DNA from: CAYNVQ01 sp964400735
Lineage (GTDB): Bacteria; Acidobacteriota; Aminicenantia; Aminicenantales; Aminicenantaceae
Assembly: GCA_964400735.1 (NCBI GenBank)
Contig: CAYNVQ010000001.1
Coordinates: forward strand, 372,001-436,000
Direction: 5' to 3'
DNA: 64,000 nt
Shown here piece by piece: positions 29,592 to 39,077 of the stretch (within the stretch, counting starts at the first letter, position 1; every line of letters begins with the position of its first letter). The notes under the pieces were generated by a model. It was given only the letters and a program-made list of their open reading frames with translations, searched no databases and had not been told where the DNA came from. The position numbers and the translations under genes were made by a program.

Positions 29592-29628
29592 CATCCATTT
29601 TTGAACAATTTGCGTCCATATCCGGACA
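29592..29628 (-). promoter_or_regulatory. Tandem enhancer-like dyads (UAS pair)
   Basis: CATCCATTTTTGAACA (29592-29607) and CGTCCATATCCGGACA (29613-29628) are 21 bp apart. The nearer copy ends 42 bp from the -24 element at 29549. Confidence 0.72.
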
Positions 29629-29709
29629 TTTCAGAAATTCTATTTCTCTACTGTTAAAAATCGTTTCTGCGTGAAAAAAATTGCAGCCATGCAATCACAT
29701 ATCAATCTG

Positions 29710-29738
29710 TTGCAGATGACTTTAGCATACTATATAAT
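29710..29738 (+). promoter_or_regulatory. Sigma-70-type promoter
   Basis: TTGCAG (29710-29715) and TATAAT (29733-29738) with a 17-bp spacer, upstream of the secreted protein gene at 29851. Confidence 0.55.
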
Positions 29739-29850
29739 TTCAGACATATTTATTTTCACGGATGCCTAAAGACAAAAAGCGAAGAGCTACCCTCACTTTA
29801 GGAAAATTGGACTCGCTATCAAAGAAAAAGGGTAGGGGAAAGGAGAATTA

Positions 29851-30636
29851 ATGAAACATTATTGTACAGGAATATTTATCCCGACGCTTTGCCTAATGCT
29901 GTTGGCCTTTTCTTCTGTAACTTTTTCTGCCGCAAAAGGACCGCTCTCTTCAGAGCAAACCTACCTGTATAGAACGACATTCATACGAGCGGCCCCTGGA
30001 AAGCTTCTGGACCTGATAGGCCTTTTCAAGGACCGGATGGCTGTGTATGATGCCTCGGGCGACAAGCGCCCGTTCTGGTGGCGCCATACCCAAGGAGACC
30101 AATGGGATCTGATGATGATCTATCCCATGGAAAGCTATACGGAGTATTACTCGAAAGAGAGGATCGCACGCCGAACTCAAGCCCAGAAGAGCTCTACACT
30201 ATCTCAACAGGAATTCAAAAAGAATTTTCAGGAATACACCTCCTGGTATGAGGATATCTTCGTGATGGGCCCGCCCCTAGAAATTGTGGAAAACGTCTTC
30301 AAAGGCACATCTTTCTATCACTGCGAGATCTTCATCGCTCTTCCGGGAAAGCATGAGAAACTTTTCAAGGAACGTGAGATGGAGAATGCCTATGCCGCCT
30401 ATCTTGGCAGACCTGAGAACCTGATCTTCACTCGCGACCAAGGGGCAGCATGGGATCTTTTTACTTTGGGGTGCTACAAGGATATGGACCACTGGGCCGC
30501 AAGTTCCGGTATACCCAAAGAAAAACGCGAAGAGGCCGCGATCAAGGCTGGATTCGAGGGCCCCGACCTGATTGGCCCGTACATGCGGACGCTGATCCTT
30601 ATGCACCGGGACACTATTGGAGTGGCAATCAAATAG
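29851..30636 (+). CDS. Exported protein of unknown function, two similar halves
   Basis: 261 residues. The signal peptide ends about residue 28 (VTFSAAKG). The mature part seems to contain two ferredoxin-like (dimeric alpha/beta barrel) units: one from YLYRTTFIRAAPGKLLDLIG, the second from FYHCEIFIALPGKHEKLFKE, each with a Trp-Asp-Leu strand (DQWDLMMIYP and AAWDLFTLG). The likeness to NIPSNAP/ABM-type folds is a structural guess. AAAGGAG precedes the ATG. It is convergent with the MFS gene. Confidence 0.7.
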   Translation: MKHYCTGIFIPTLCLMLLAFSSVTFSAAKGPLSSEQTYLYRTTFIRAAPGKLLDLIGLFKDRMAVYDASGDKRPFWWRHTQGDQWDLMMIYPMESYTEYYSKERIARRTQAQKSSTLSQQEFKKNFQEYTSWYEDIFVMGPPLEIVENVFKGTSFYHCEIFIALPGKHEKLFKEREMENAYAAYLGRPENLIFTRDQGAAWDLFTLGCYKDMDHWAASSGIPKEKREEAAIKAGFEGPDLIGPYMRTLILMHRDTIGVAIK

Positions 30637-30697
30637 GGGAAAGGCGATAAGATAAATCCTAGAGGCTCAGATTCCATACATTACAGGTTATTGCGTG

Positions 30698-31912
30698 TCA
30701 TCTCCTATTTTCCTCCACTGTCAATGACCGGCTGAGCAGGGAAAAGGCCCCATACAGGAAACAGCCGGTCACACCACAGCCGAACCAGAGCGTAGAGGGC
30801 CCGAACCTTCCGTAGACCGTAGTGCCGATCACAGGCCCGACAATCATCGATAGGGAAAAGGCAAAGCTGAACAGCCCCATGTAGCGGCCCAGGCTTTCCG
30901 GACCGGCGCGGGTAGCGATCAAAGCACCCAATAGCGGCATACTCAGCATTTCCCCGAAGGTCCAGACCGCAACGGTCAATGCAGCATAAAGAAAACCCCT
31001 TCCGAGGGGCATCAAGGCAAAGCCAAACCCGGTTAAAAGAAAAGAAACTGCGATAAATCGAGTCAATGTCCGTTTTCCTATCCAATGGATGAGGAGCATT
31101 TCCAAACTCACGATCAAAAGCGTATTGATCATCACAAGTTGACCTATGCGGTTTTCGGCCATTCCATAGACCTCCCGCATATAGAGAGGGAAAGTGGCGA
31201 AAAGCTGGAAGAACATGCATCCCCAGATCACAAAAAGGGGGAGCAGCCAGAGAAATGGAGCATCACGCCAGGGAGAACGGCTGGTCTGCTGGATATTTTC
31301 TTGTGCCTTGGCCCGAAGGTGTTGTTCAGGCTTCTTCCAGATCAATGAAAACAGGATGACTGCCGCCAGACAGGTCAGGCCATCGACCCAAAAGAGGAGG
31401 CCATAATTGCGGAGAGCCAGAAAACCTCCCACAGCCGGTCCTATGGTGGCGCCGATGTTATTGGCCAGACGGTTAAGGGCAAAACCTTTAGTGGTGATTT
31501 CGGGAGGGCAAACTCTGGCCATGGAGGTGCTGTTCGCCGGATAAAGCAGCCCGGCAGCAGCAGCCAGGACAAAAATTATCAGGTCGATGCTCCAGAGAGA
31601 GCGAAGCTGTCCGAGCCAGATATAAAGAATGCCGCTGAGCAGAAGACTGAGCTTCTGAACATTGGTGGAGCCGATTCGATCGGAAAGCCAGCCGCCTAGA
31701 AAGGCGCCGGCGAGTGAACCTATGCCGAAGATGCTGATCGACCGGCCTGCTTGAGTTACCGAGAAGCCCAGCTTCCTCGTCAGGTAGAGGCTGAGGAAGA
31801 AGAGCACCATCATTCCCGCAGCATTTATGAGCAGTACCCAAAATAGAATCCAGGCCTGGCGGGGGAGGCCTCGGTAGGCCTGGCGGTAGAGGTTCGTGAT
31901 TCTTCTGAACAT
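30698..31912 (-). CDS. Major facilitator superfamily transporter
   Basis: 404 residues from ATG 31912 (an ATG at 31933 would add 7 residues; neither has an ideal ribosome binding site). Twelve hydrophobic segments in two halves are visible. The MFS signature between segments 2 and 3 reads GGWLSDRIGSTNVQ. The overall pattern resembles drug/H+ antiporters of the 12-segment type. Substrate unknown. Monocistronic and convergent with the preceding gene. Confidence 0.88.
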   Translation of the reverse strand: MFRRITNLYRQAYRGLPRQAWILFWVLLINAAGMMVLFFLSLYLTRKLGFSVTQAGRSISIFGIGSLAGAFLGGWLSDRIGSTNVQKLSLLLSGILYIWLGQLRSLWSIDLIIFVLAAAAGLLYPANSTSMARVCPPEITTKGFALNRLANNIGATIGPAVGGFLALRNYGLLFWVDGLTCLAAVILFSLIWKKPEQHLRAKAQENIQQTSRSPWRDAPFLWLLPLFVIWGCMFFQLFATFPLYMREVYGMAENRIGQLVMINTLLIVSLEMLLIHWIGKRTLTRFIAVSFLLTGFGFALMPLGRGFLYAALTVAVWTFGEMLSMPLLGALIATRAGPESLGRYMGLFSFAFSLSMIVGPVIGTTVYGRFGPSTLWFGCGVTGCFLYGAFSLLSRSLTVEENRR

Positions 31913-32041
31913 GGTTTTACAGCACTCCATCATATTAGAAGCGCAAGGAAAAATCGACGGATTTTCTGATTTAGGCAGACGCCCTATTCTTCAGCTTATG
32001 AAACTCCTCTAGACAGAGAATCAAAATTCCATTGATTTTGA

Positions 32042-34435
32042 TTATTCGTACCTCAGCGATTCAACCGGATCGGCTGTGGCCGCTCGCAACACCTGATAAC
32101 TCATCACGAAGACAGCAATCCCAAGGGATATAAATCCTCCGATTATGAAATAGGCAACACCCAAAGGAATGCGATAAGCAAATTCCTTTAGCCACTCATG
32201 GGCAAGATAATAAGCCAGAGGCCAGGCGACGATATTTGCGATAACAACCCATTTGAAGAATTCCTTGGATATCATGAAATAGACACTCGTAACTGTTGCA
32301 CCCAGTACCTTTCGAATACCGATTTCCTTCGACCGCCGAACCACCATAAATGAAACAAGTCCGAGCAATCCTAGACATGCGATCAGGATAGAGAGAAAGG
32401 ATGCGCTCTGTATCATGACTATAAGTTTGGACTCTGTCTCGTACAAGCTTTTAACATACTCATCGAGGAATTCATACCGGAATATGGATTCTGGGTAGAG
32501 CTCGGTCCAAGCTTCCTGTATATGGCCGATAGCTGCGTGGACATTGTTTATGTCTAAAAGGATTTGTGCTTCGCGAAAATTGCTAGGCCAAAAATTGAAA
32601 AAAACGGTGGGTTGGATTTCTCTGTGCAACGAAGATCCATGGAAATCACCAGTAACACCGATGATGCCTCCTTCCATATCATTCACGGCGATTCGCTTAC
32701 CGACCGCCTCCTGGGGATCGGACAATCCCATCCGGCTGACAACCGATGCACTGACCACCCATTGAATATTGGATTCATCGTTGACATTCCGCGCAAAGAA
32801 ACTTCCGGCAACGAGGGGAATTTTGTAAACATCTAGATATCGCTTGTCGCACATTTTAATGTTTACCGGGAATTCAACAATACCGCCGGATGATTTGTAT
32901 ACAAAAGACGTATTATAAGCGGATCTGGACATCGGAGCTGACCAGGCGAAGCTGACTTCCCGGATGCCGGGATCCTGCATCCACCGGCTGCGCAGCGCCT
33001 CGCAGCGGGCTTCTTCATAGGCAGGAATCGGCACAGTCAAAATTTCTTCATTGCGAAATCCCAGGCTGCTTTCGGACATGAACCTCATCTGCCCAGCGAT
33101 GACCAGTGTTCCCACGATCAGGACCTGGGAGATGATAAACTGGAAAAGCAACAGACCATTCCTGAATGGACGAGATCTTTTCCCGATATAGGCCAATCTA
33201 TCCTTGAATGCTTCGGCCGGTTTGTACCGGGTGAGCACAACGGCAGGATACAATCCGTTGAGACCGCTTACCGCCAAAAAGACAATGCCCAGAAAAATGA
33301 AAACGCTGCTGCCGGAGAAAATCTGTAATTCCGTTTTATTCCCCAAAAATCGAATCAGGTAAGGCAGAATGTTCTCAGCAAACAAGAGGGCTGCCAAAAT
33401 GGATATGAAAGTAAACAGACTTGTTTCGCCCAACAATTGCCGGATAAGTTGAACACGCTGAGCTCCCAGGACCTTGCGCATGCCTATTTCCCGGGTCCTC
33501 TTCATCGCCTGTGCAGTGGTGAGATTTATGAAATTGATGCACGCGATGACCAGAATCATGAGTCCGATGGCCGATAAGGCAAACAGAACCACCCGGCTGG
33601 TTACGTAATTATAGGATCCGTAACGGGGGTTGAAGTGGATGTCTCCCAGACGCTGCAGTTGAAGGGACCATTTATTGGCGTAGTCGGGTTCCATGTATTT
33701 CTGTTCAAATTGTTCGAAGCGTTTCTCCAGGCTCTCTGGTTCAACAGATTCTGGAAGCAGGGTGAATGTTTGACTATTGCTATCGAGTAGATCCCATTGA
33801 TCCAGCCGTTTGCCGCTCCAGAGGGAACGCAATGTTTTCCACGAGATCAACATGTCATAGGGTAAGCTCGTCCGGCGGGGCGGGTCGGATACGACTCCTG
33901 CGACATGAAGATCATATTCGTTGTTTAGCTGAATCACCTTTCCGATAACTTCCGTATTACCGAAATACTTGACGGCTAGCCGCTCCGTCAGGATTACCGC
34001 GAAGGGACCATTCAATGCCTGGGATGCATTTCCCTGCAGCCATTGCGTATCGAACAGACTAAAAAACTGGGGTTCCGCAAACAATGCTGTGTCCTCGTCA
34101 TAACGATCCTCCCCCACGGTGATCATCACATCGGAATCTCTATAAATCTGGGCGGTGTGTTCCATTTCCGGGAAATCGCTCCGCAAGGCCGCTGCTGTCG
34201 GATATGGTGTGCCCCCAGAATAGCTTTCTCCTTCGGTGTTATCTATATCAGTTACAACACGATAGATATGGTCTTTGCCTGAAACATGCGAATCAAAACC
34301 AAGCTCATACTCTACGAAAAGAAAAATAAGGATGCAGACTGCAATCCCGATGGCAAGTCCGAGGATCGTGATAAAAGAATAGGCCTTGTGTTTTTTAATG
34401 TTCCTCAAAGCCATCATCATGTGGTTTTTAAACAT
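32042..34435 (-). CDS. FtsX/MacB-type ABC permease without prefix, sigma-54-linked (class B)
   Basis: 797 residues starting MFKNHMMMALRNIKKHKAYS. First-half motif TREIGMRKVLGAQ, second-half SKEIGIRKVLGAT; the tail is VESLRYE. The two-repeat topology is as in the other permeases. A sigma-54 promoter at 34498-34513 would give a leader of about 50 bp. No PadR, prefix or ATPase is present. Confidence 0.92.
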   Translation of the reverse strand: MFKNHMMMALRNIKKHKAYSFITILGLAIGIAVCILIFLFVEYELGFDSHVSGKDHIYRVVTDIDNTEGESYSGGTPYPTAAALRSDFPEMEHTAQIYRDSDVMITVGEDRYDEDTALFAEPQFFSLFDTQWLQGNASQALNGPFAVILTERLAVKYFGNTEVIGKVIQLNNEYDLHVAGVVSDPPRRTSLPYDMLISWKTLRSLWSGKRLDQWDLLDSNSQTFTLLPESVEPESLEKRFEQFEQKYMEPDYANKWSLQLQRLGDIHFNPRYGSYNYVTSRVVLFALSAIGLMILVIACINFINLTTAQAMKRTREIGMRKVLGAQRVQLIRQLLGETSLFTFISILAALLFAENILPYLIRFLGNKTELQIFSGSSVFIFLGIVFLAVSGLNGLYPAVVLTRYKPAEAFKDRLAYIGKRSRPFRNGLLLFQFIISQVLIVGTLVIAGQMRFMSESSLGFRNEEILTVPIPAYEEARCEALRSRWMQDPGIREVSFAWSAPMSRSAYNTSFVYKSSGGIVEFPVNIKMCDKRYLDVYKIPLVAGSFFARNVNDESNIQWVVSASVVSRMGLSDPQEAVGKRIAVNDMEGGIIGVTGDFHGSSLHREIQPTVFFNFWPSNFREAQILLDINNVHAAIGHIQEAWTELYPESIFRYEFLDEYVKSLYETESKLIVMIQSASFLSILIACLGLLGLVSFMVVRRSKEIGIRKVLGATVTSVYFMISKEFFKWVVIANIVAWPLAYYLAHEWLKEFAYRIPLGVAYFIIGGFISLGIAVFVMSYQVLRAATADPVESLRYE

Positions 34436-34497
34436 TGCCGATTCTCCAAAAGCTGGCTATTAATGCTACATTTTCCCATATTTCCATATTTTTTGAG

Positions 34498-34513
34498 AGC
34501 AAAAAACATGCCA
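34498..34513 (-). promoter_or_regulatory. Sigma-54 (-24/-12) promoter
   Basis: On the minus strand TGGCATGTTTTTTGCT with the required 10 bp between GG and GC, upstream of the permease at 34435. Confidence 0.87.
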
Positions 34514-34554
34514 TAAACTCTCTTGAGATTGTTCAACGCATATTCAATTCTAGA

Positions 34555-34591
34555 TGTCCATTTTCGGACAATTGACGAACGCATCTGAACA
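34555..34591 (-). promoter_or_regulatory. Tandem enhancer-like dyads (UAS pair)
   Basis: TGTCCATTTTCGGACA (34555-34570) is a perfect dyad. CGAACGCATCTGAACA (34576-34591), 21 bp further out, keeps mainly the GAACA half. The nearer copy ends 41 bp from the -24 element. Confidence 0.7.
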
Positions 34592-34686
34592 AAAATATAT
34601 GTAGGTCTAAAGATTCAGTGGAATACAAGGGTAGGGGAGGAGGAGCAGGATATATGGGGAGCAGATCTTTGTCCAGGAATCTTTAT

Positions 34687-36201
34687 TTATTGATTCTTTT
34701 TATGCTTCAAAAGCCATTCGAACAATTCAAGATGTTCTTTTTCGGTCGGTGGCGAATGTCTCCTGTCATTACTGCGTGAATATTTAACTTCCGCCCCTTC
34801 TTTTTTTAAAGCCTCTACCATTTCATCCGATTCACGAACGGGTACATGATCATCATTTACACCATGGAAAAACCATGACGGTATATCTTTAATTTTGGAC
34901 GCCCACCATGTGTTGCTCATGCCTGACATCGGAGCGATCGCTGCAAACACGTTGGGAGCATAGTTAGCCAGAGCCAATACTCCGTTGCCGCCCATGCTGT
35001 ATCCGACCGCGTAGACTCTTGCGCTATCCACCTTGTAGGATTCAATGGTATTTTTTAACAATTCTGTGACCTCGATCAGCTCCAGGTCCGACCATATTTT
35101 TTCTTCCGGACATTGAGGTATGAGTACGATAAACGGCAGGTGGTATTTTTTCTCGAGAATCATCTTGGGCACGGGATACCAATACAGCTTCTTGAAATCG
35201 TTTCCCCGGCCCATACCGCCGTGCAGATAGAGAAGCAAGGGCCATTTTTCTTGCGAGCCAGCATAGCCCTCGGGTAAAAAAATCAGATAACGTAAAGAAA
35301 TATCATAGTCTATTTTTTTTGAGAAAGTTTTTTCGAGAAACGGACTAATATCTTGGGCTTGATTCTTCGTGAACTCATTATTCAGCCCGGTATAGACCTC
35401 GAGCAGCCGCTCCATAAGATAGGTGCAGTTGTGTAAATTGACCTCACCGCCAAGAGCTGACGAACCATAGGCGGATAATTTTCCGATAAGGAAAACCCAT
35501 TCCTGCCATAATGGTGATTTTTCCAATTGGTGACCATAATAGGAATTGAATCCATCGATCAAATAATATTCGCTCCTATCTTCCACAGTCTTGTTCTCCT
35601 TCCTCACAACGACTACAAAAGGGACGATCATATCTTTAATAGCCTCAGGCCGCTCATCAAAACCAACCCTAGTTTTAACCCATATATCGGTCCCAAAAAT
35701 CCCCAAAGAAGGATCGGCAGGAACCCAAATTTTATCGACGTCATCATACACTTCCAACCATCGATGGTCGTTATGCATGTATCCGAATACGCTGGCTTTA
35801 ACACCCTGCTCGGCGATCAAACTCTCAGCGTCTTTTTTTCTTCGTTCGCTCTTCGGCTGAATATTTATTTCTGCAACCCATCTGAACGGCACATCTGCCG
35901 CTTTGAGGAATGCCTGAAGCACCCTTGCCTGTTCCGCACAATTGCCAGCCCGGCGCTGCATCAATTCTTCAACGGTTCTCTGCTCATAATCGGTGGGTAC
36001 GAACTCGAAATTTTCATGTATCCAAAAAGTTAGTTTTCGTGCCCTCTCAAGAGTACTCCCACTGTTTCCAGTAATTTGTCTGGCAAGCGTCCCCACATCT
36101 TCTCGTCCCTGATTTGGCTCAGAAGATGCAGTTGTAAAAAAAAGCATGACCAGCAAACTGCCAATCAGACTTAAAAACGCACGATGAACCGATTTTTTCA
36201 T
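34687..36201 (-). CDS. Exported transglutaminase-like / alpha-beta hydrolase fusion
   Basis: 504 residues with a signal peptide (to about 27). Residues 30-170 are a transglutaminase-like cysteine protease module: GNC88AEQ, H146 in NDHRWLEVY and D163 in VPADPSLG form the Cys-His-Asp triad. Residues about 295-504 are an alpha/beta hydrolase of the esterase/dienelactone type: oxyanion region HGGMGRG, nucleophile elbow GYS402MGG, acid near D450 in FHGVNDDHVPV and H482 in RRHSPP. It could cleave peptides and esters in one exported protein. GAGG precedes the ATG. A sigma-54-like site lies at 36282-36297. Confidence 0.85.
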   Translation of the reverse strand: MKKSVHRAFLSLIGSLLVMLFFTTASSEPNQGREDVGTLARQITGNSGSTLERARKLTFWIHENFEFVPTDYEQRTVEELMQRRAGNCAEQARVLQAFLKAADVPFRWVAEINIQPKSERRKKDAESLIAEQGVKASVFGYMHNDHRWLEVYDDVDKIWVPADPSLGIFGTDIWVKTRVGFDERPEAIKDMIVPFVVVVRKENKTVEDRSEYYLIDGFNSYYGHQLEKSPLWQEWVFLIGKLSAYGSSALGGEVNLHNCTYLMERLLEVYTGLNNEFTKNQAQDISPFLEKTFSKKIDYDISLRYLIFLPEGYAGSQEKWPLLLYLHGGMGRGNDFKKLYWYPVPKMILEKKYHLPFIVLIPQCPEEKIWSDLELIEVTELLKNTIESYKVDSARVYAVGYSMGGNGVLALANYAPNVFAAIAPMSGMSNTWWASKIKDIPSWFFHGVNDDHVPVRESDEMVEALKKEGAEVKYSRSNDRRHSPPTEKEHLELFEWLLKHKKNQ

Positions 36202-36281
36202 ATTTCTTTTCCTCTGATATCCATTCTTCTTTTCAAATAAATTATATTATAGCGACATCTATACATATATACTTTTATTTC

Positions 36282-36297
36282 AGCAAAAAGTATTCCA
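36282..36297 (-). promoter_or_regulatory. Sigma-54-like promoter for transglutaminase/hydrolase gene
   Basis: On the minus strand TGGAATACTTTTTGCT with 10 bp between GG and GC. The -24 part is weaker than TGGCA. The start site would be near 36271, about 70 bp before the ATG. Confidence 0.55.
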
Positions 36298-36553
36298 GAC
36301 ATGCTATTTGCATTAACTGCTTCCGTTGACTCAGGATGTCTGGAAGACCAAGGCTCCGTCGGATGAGAGGTAAGGCTAGGAGGGGGAGATTTGCACGAAT
36401 TTGCCGCTGAATTCTCTATCAGATAGGGGAACTGGAGGGGATTCTCCATTGCCCATTATTTCCTTAAAAGTGTCTTCTATGAATGCGGAAATCGGTGTTT
36501 GATAATATAAATAAGGCGGTTTATTCGCGTTCGAAAATCCCATAAAATAGTAT

Positions 36554-36569
36554 TGGTATAATATTTGCT
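36554..36569 (+). promoter_or_regulatory. Sigma-54-like promoter for SBBP-ankyrin operon
   Basis: TGGTATAATATTTGCT with correct GG-GC spacing, 37 bp before the ATG at 36606. It overlaps an AT-rich stretch (TATAAT), so a sigma-70 promoter is an alternative reading. Confidence 0.55.
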
Positions 36570-36605
36570 CTGAAAGATAGGAAATCGGATGAAAGGAAAA
36601 TCATC

Positions 36606-39059
36606 ATGAAAAACGGTGCAAAATTAATCCTTATTATTATCATTCTGTTTGTTGCCATGTGTAACGAAGGAGTTCGTGTGGATAGAAATCATAGGAATCC
36701 GGAGTTTGCATCGACATACCTGGGAGGGAACGGAAACGAGTTTTGTGAAGCAATCGCTTTAGATGATGAGGGGAATATCTTTATAGCCGGGAACACACAT
36801 GCTTCTGATTTTCCGACCACGCAGGGTGCATACAATCGGGACCCGAAAGGTAAGAGCGATGTATTCATAGCTAAGTTCGACAACGATCTCAAAACACTTC
36901 TTGCGTCTACTCTCATCGGTGGGGACGAAGATGAATGCGCCTATACCATGTTGTTCGATCCCAGAGGCTATGTTTACGTCGCAGGTTATACATCCTCGAA
37001 AAACTTTCCGACGACATCGAATGCCTATGATGAGGATTATAACGGAGGTGACGGAGACGCCTTTATCTTGAAGATGGATAAAGACCTAAAAACTCTTGTG
37101 TCATCGACATACCTAGGTGGCAGCGATATGGAAGAAGATTGGCGGAGTCCGGAGCTGGTACAGGATGGCGACGGGAATATTTATATTGCAGGCAACACCG
37201 CATCGGACGACTTTCCGGCAACAACCGGAGTTTTTCAAGAGAAATATAGGGGTGGTAGGCGTGATGTGTTTCTATCCAAGTTCGATCCTGACCTCAAAGA
37301 GCTGTTAGCCTCGACTTTTCTGGGAGGCAGCGGTGATGAAAGTTTGGGGAGAAGTCTCTGTATTGATGTTAAAAAAAATGAGATCTGTGTGGGAGGCTAC
37401 ACCTATTCGCCGGACTTTCCGATCAGCCAAGATGCGTACGGCAGAGAGATCAGCGGAAATCTCGATGGTTTCATATCTAAGCTCAGCATGGATTTAAAAG
37501 TTTTGACCGCATCGACGATCTTGAAGGCCGGGTGGATCTACTGCATGATGATTCACGATAATGGAGATATTTATGTCGGAGGGCACGCCGCGGAAAATCT
37601 TACAACGACATCAAATGCCTTCCATCAAGTCTTCGATAAGGCTTTCGACCAAGGATTCATATCGTGTTTGAGCAACGATTTGTCAAAACTGAAATCATCC
37701 ACCTTGATCCCGGGAAGCTATGCTTTGGGAGGAGGCCGAATTTGTTCTCTGAATTTGTGTCAATCAGAAGACGGTCATGTCCTATCGGCCGGTTGGGTTG
37801 ACCCCATAGATTTTCCTATTACCCCTGGTGTTTATGATGAGACTCAGAATGGAAAGGGTGATACATATATCCTGAAAATGGATAGAGATTTGTCAAAAGT
37901 CCTGCTGTCCACCTTCATCGGTGGCAGCAGGTCCGAAAGATGGAACAGGATGGCGACAGATGGAACCGGAAAAATATACTTAGCCAGTTACACGCTGTCT
38001 TCGGATTTTCCCACGACCGAGAGCGCTGCCTTTAAAAAGTTCAGCAATGTTATTGACGACGAAGAAGAAAACCTAAACACATCTCCTAGAGACGCCTTCA
38101 TCATCAAGATCGACAAGACTCTTTCCGCCGTGCTGTTCGATGAATTCCATGAAGCGGCAAAGCGAGATCAGGTGAATAAACTGCAAGAACTGCTGTCGGC
38201 TGATGAGAATTGGCTCGAGAAAAAGGACAAATACCAACGTACACCCCTTCATTCAGCAGCGCGTTATGGCGCTTTTTTAGCAGCGAGGTTCCTGATCGAC
38301 CGGGGAGCCGATTTGAACGTCATGGATGAGAGTGGAAATACTCCGCTGCATCTTGCTTCGATATTCGGTCACGATGAAATAGTCGATCTTTTGATTCAGC
38401 ACAAAGCCGATATCGACACACTCAATGACCAAGGGCAGGCGCCGATTTACCTGGCTTCCTTATACGGAAATCCCGAAAGCATAAAATTATTGTTGGCCGG
38501 CGGGGCGAAGCTTGACGTCAGTGATCCTGACGGGAACTCCCCCCTTTTTATCGCCGTAATATACCGGCACCCAGAAAACATCAAGGAAATATTGAAGACA
38601 AATCCAGAGATCGATGCAATCAACACGGAAGGTTACACGCCACTTCATCTGGCGGTTCAAAGGCCGGGCAACGAAAAGGCGATCGAGCTTCTCCTTCAGC
38701 ATGGGGCAGACATGAATATCCTTGATCCGACAGGGAGAAATGCCCTCCTGGTATCAGTCGGCTCACACCAGATAGGATACATCGAATTATTGGTTTCAAA
38801 TGGGATCGACATTAATTCTCAGGATAACGATGGAAATACCGCCCTGCATTATCCCTTAATCAATGTATTAGAAAACAAACTATATCTTCCCTACGGCAAA
38901 AAATTCGTAAAGATACTAGTGGAAGAGGGAGCAGATCCTTATATCAGGAATAAGGAAGGAAAATCTCCTTTGGATTTGGCCATAGAATCGGGAGAAAATG
39001 AGTTGATAAATCTGCTGAGAGACCATACAAAGAACACGTCAGAAGATTCAATCGCTTAA
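36606..39059 (+). CDS. SBBP beta-propeller / ankyrin-repeat fusion, exported
   Basis: 817 residues. The N-terminal hydrophobic leader ends FVAMC, a poor lipobox. Residues about 30-510 are SBBP-type propeller blades with the recurring phrases STYLGG (or similar), GNIYIAGNT, DFPTT and AFILKMDKDLK. Residues about 515-810 hold around eight ankyrin repeats (TPLHSAARYGAFLAARFLI, GADLNVMDESGNTPLHLAS and further units). Ankyrin repeats are usually intracellular; their fusion to an exported propeller suggests a surface or periplasmic binding scaffold. It is the first gene of a likely operon with the lipoprotein 18 bases downstream. Confidence 0.88.
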   Translation: MKNGAKLILIIIILFVAMCNEGVRVDRNHRNPEFASTYLGGNGNEFCEAIALDDEGNIFIAGNTHASDFPTTQGAYNRDPKGKSDVFIAKFDNDLKTLLASTLIGGDEDECAYTMLFDPRGYVYVAGYTSSKNFPTTSNAYDEDYNGGDGDAFILKMDKDLKTLVSSTYLGGSDMEEDWRSPELVQDGDGNIYIAGNTASDDFPATTGVFQEKYRGGRRDVFLSKFDPDLKELLASTFLGGSGDESLGRSLCIDVKKNEICVGGYTYSPDFPISQDAYGREISGNLDGFISKLSMDLKVLTASTILKAGWIYCMMIHDNGDIYVGGHAAENLTTTSNAFHQVFDKAFDQGFISCLSNDLSKLKSSTLIPGSYALGGGRICSLNLCQSEDGHVLSAGWVDPIDFPITPGVYDETQNGKGDTYILKMDRDLSKVLLSTFIGGSRSERWNRMATDGTGKIYLASYTLSSDFPTTESAAFKKFSNVIDDEEENLNTSPRDAFIIKIDKTLSAVLFDEFHEAAKRDQVNKLQELLSADENWLEKKDKYQRTPLHSAARYGAFLAARFLIDRGADLNVMDESGNTPLHLASIFGHDEIVDLLIQHKADIDTLNDQGQAPIYLASLYGNPESIKLLLAGGAKLDVSDPDGNSPLFIAVIYRHPENIKEILKTNPEIDAINTEGYTPLHLAVQRPGNEKAIELLLQHGADMNILDPTGRNALLVSVGSHQIGYIELLVSNGIDINSQDNDGNTALHYPLINVLENKLYLPYGKKFVKILVEEGADPYIRNKEGKSPLDLAIESGENELINLLRDHTKNTSEDSIA

Positions 39060-39077
39060 AAAAAAGGAGATATAACA

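Larger units (their letters stand above)
36202..36605. other. Divergent regulatory region with two sigma-54-like promoters
   Basis: 404 bp between divergent genes. It holds the two outward-facing sigma-54-like promoters listed separately (36282-36297 and 36554-36569). The 16-bp dyad pair of the permease loci is not found at the expected distance from either. A short palindrome GTCTGGAAGAC (36338-36348) is the only other symmetric element noticed. Confidence 0.5.

Noticed and set aside
29499..29594. N-terminal extension of the class-B permease
   Set aside because: The extension reads through the sigma-54 promoter at 29534-29549; ATG 29498 matches the other class-B starts.
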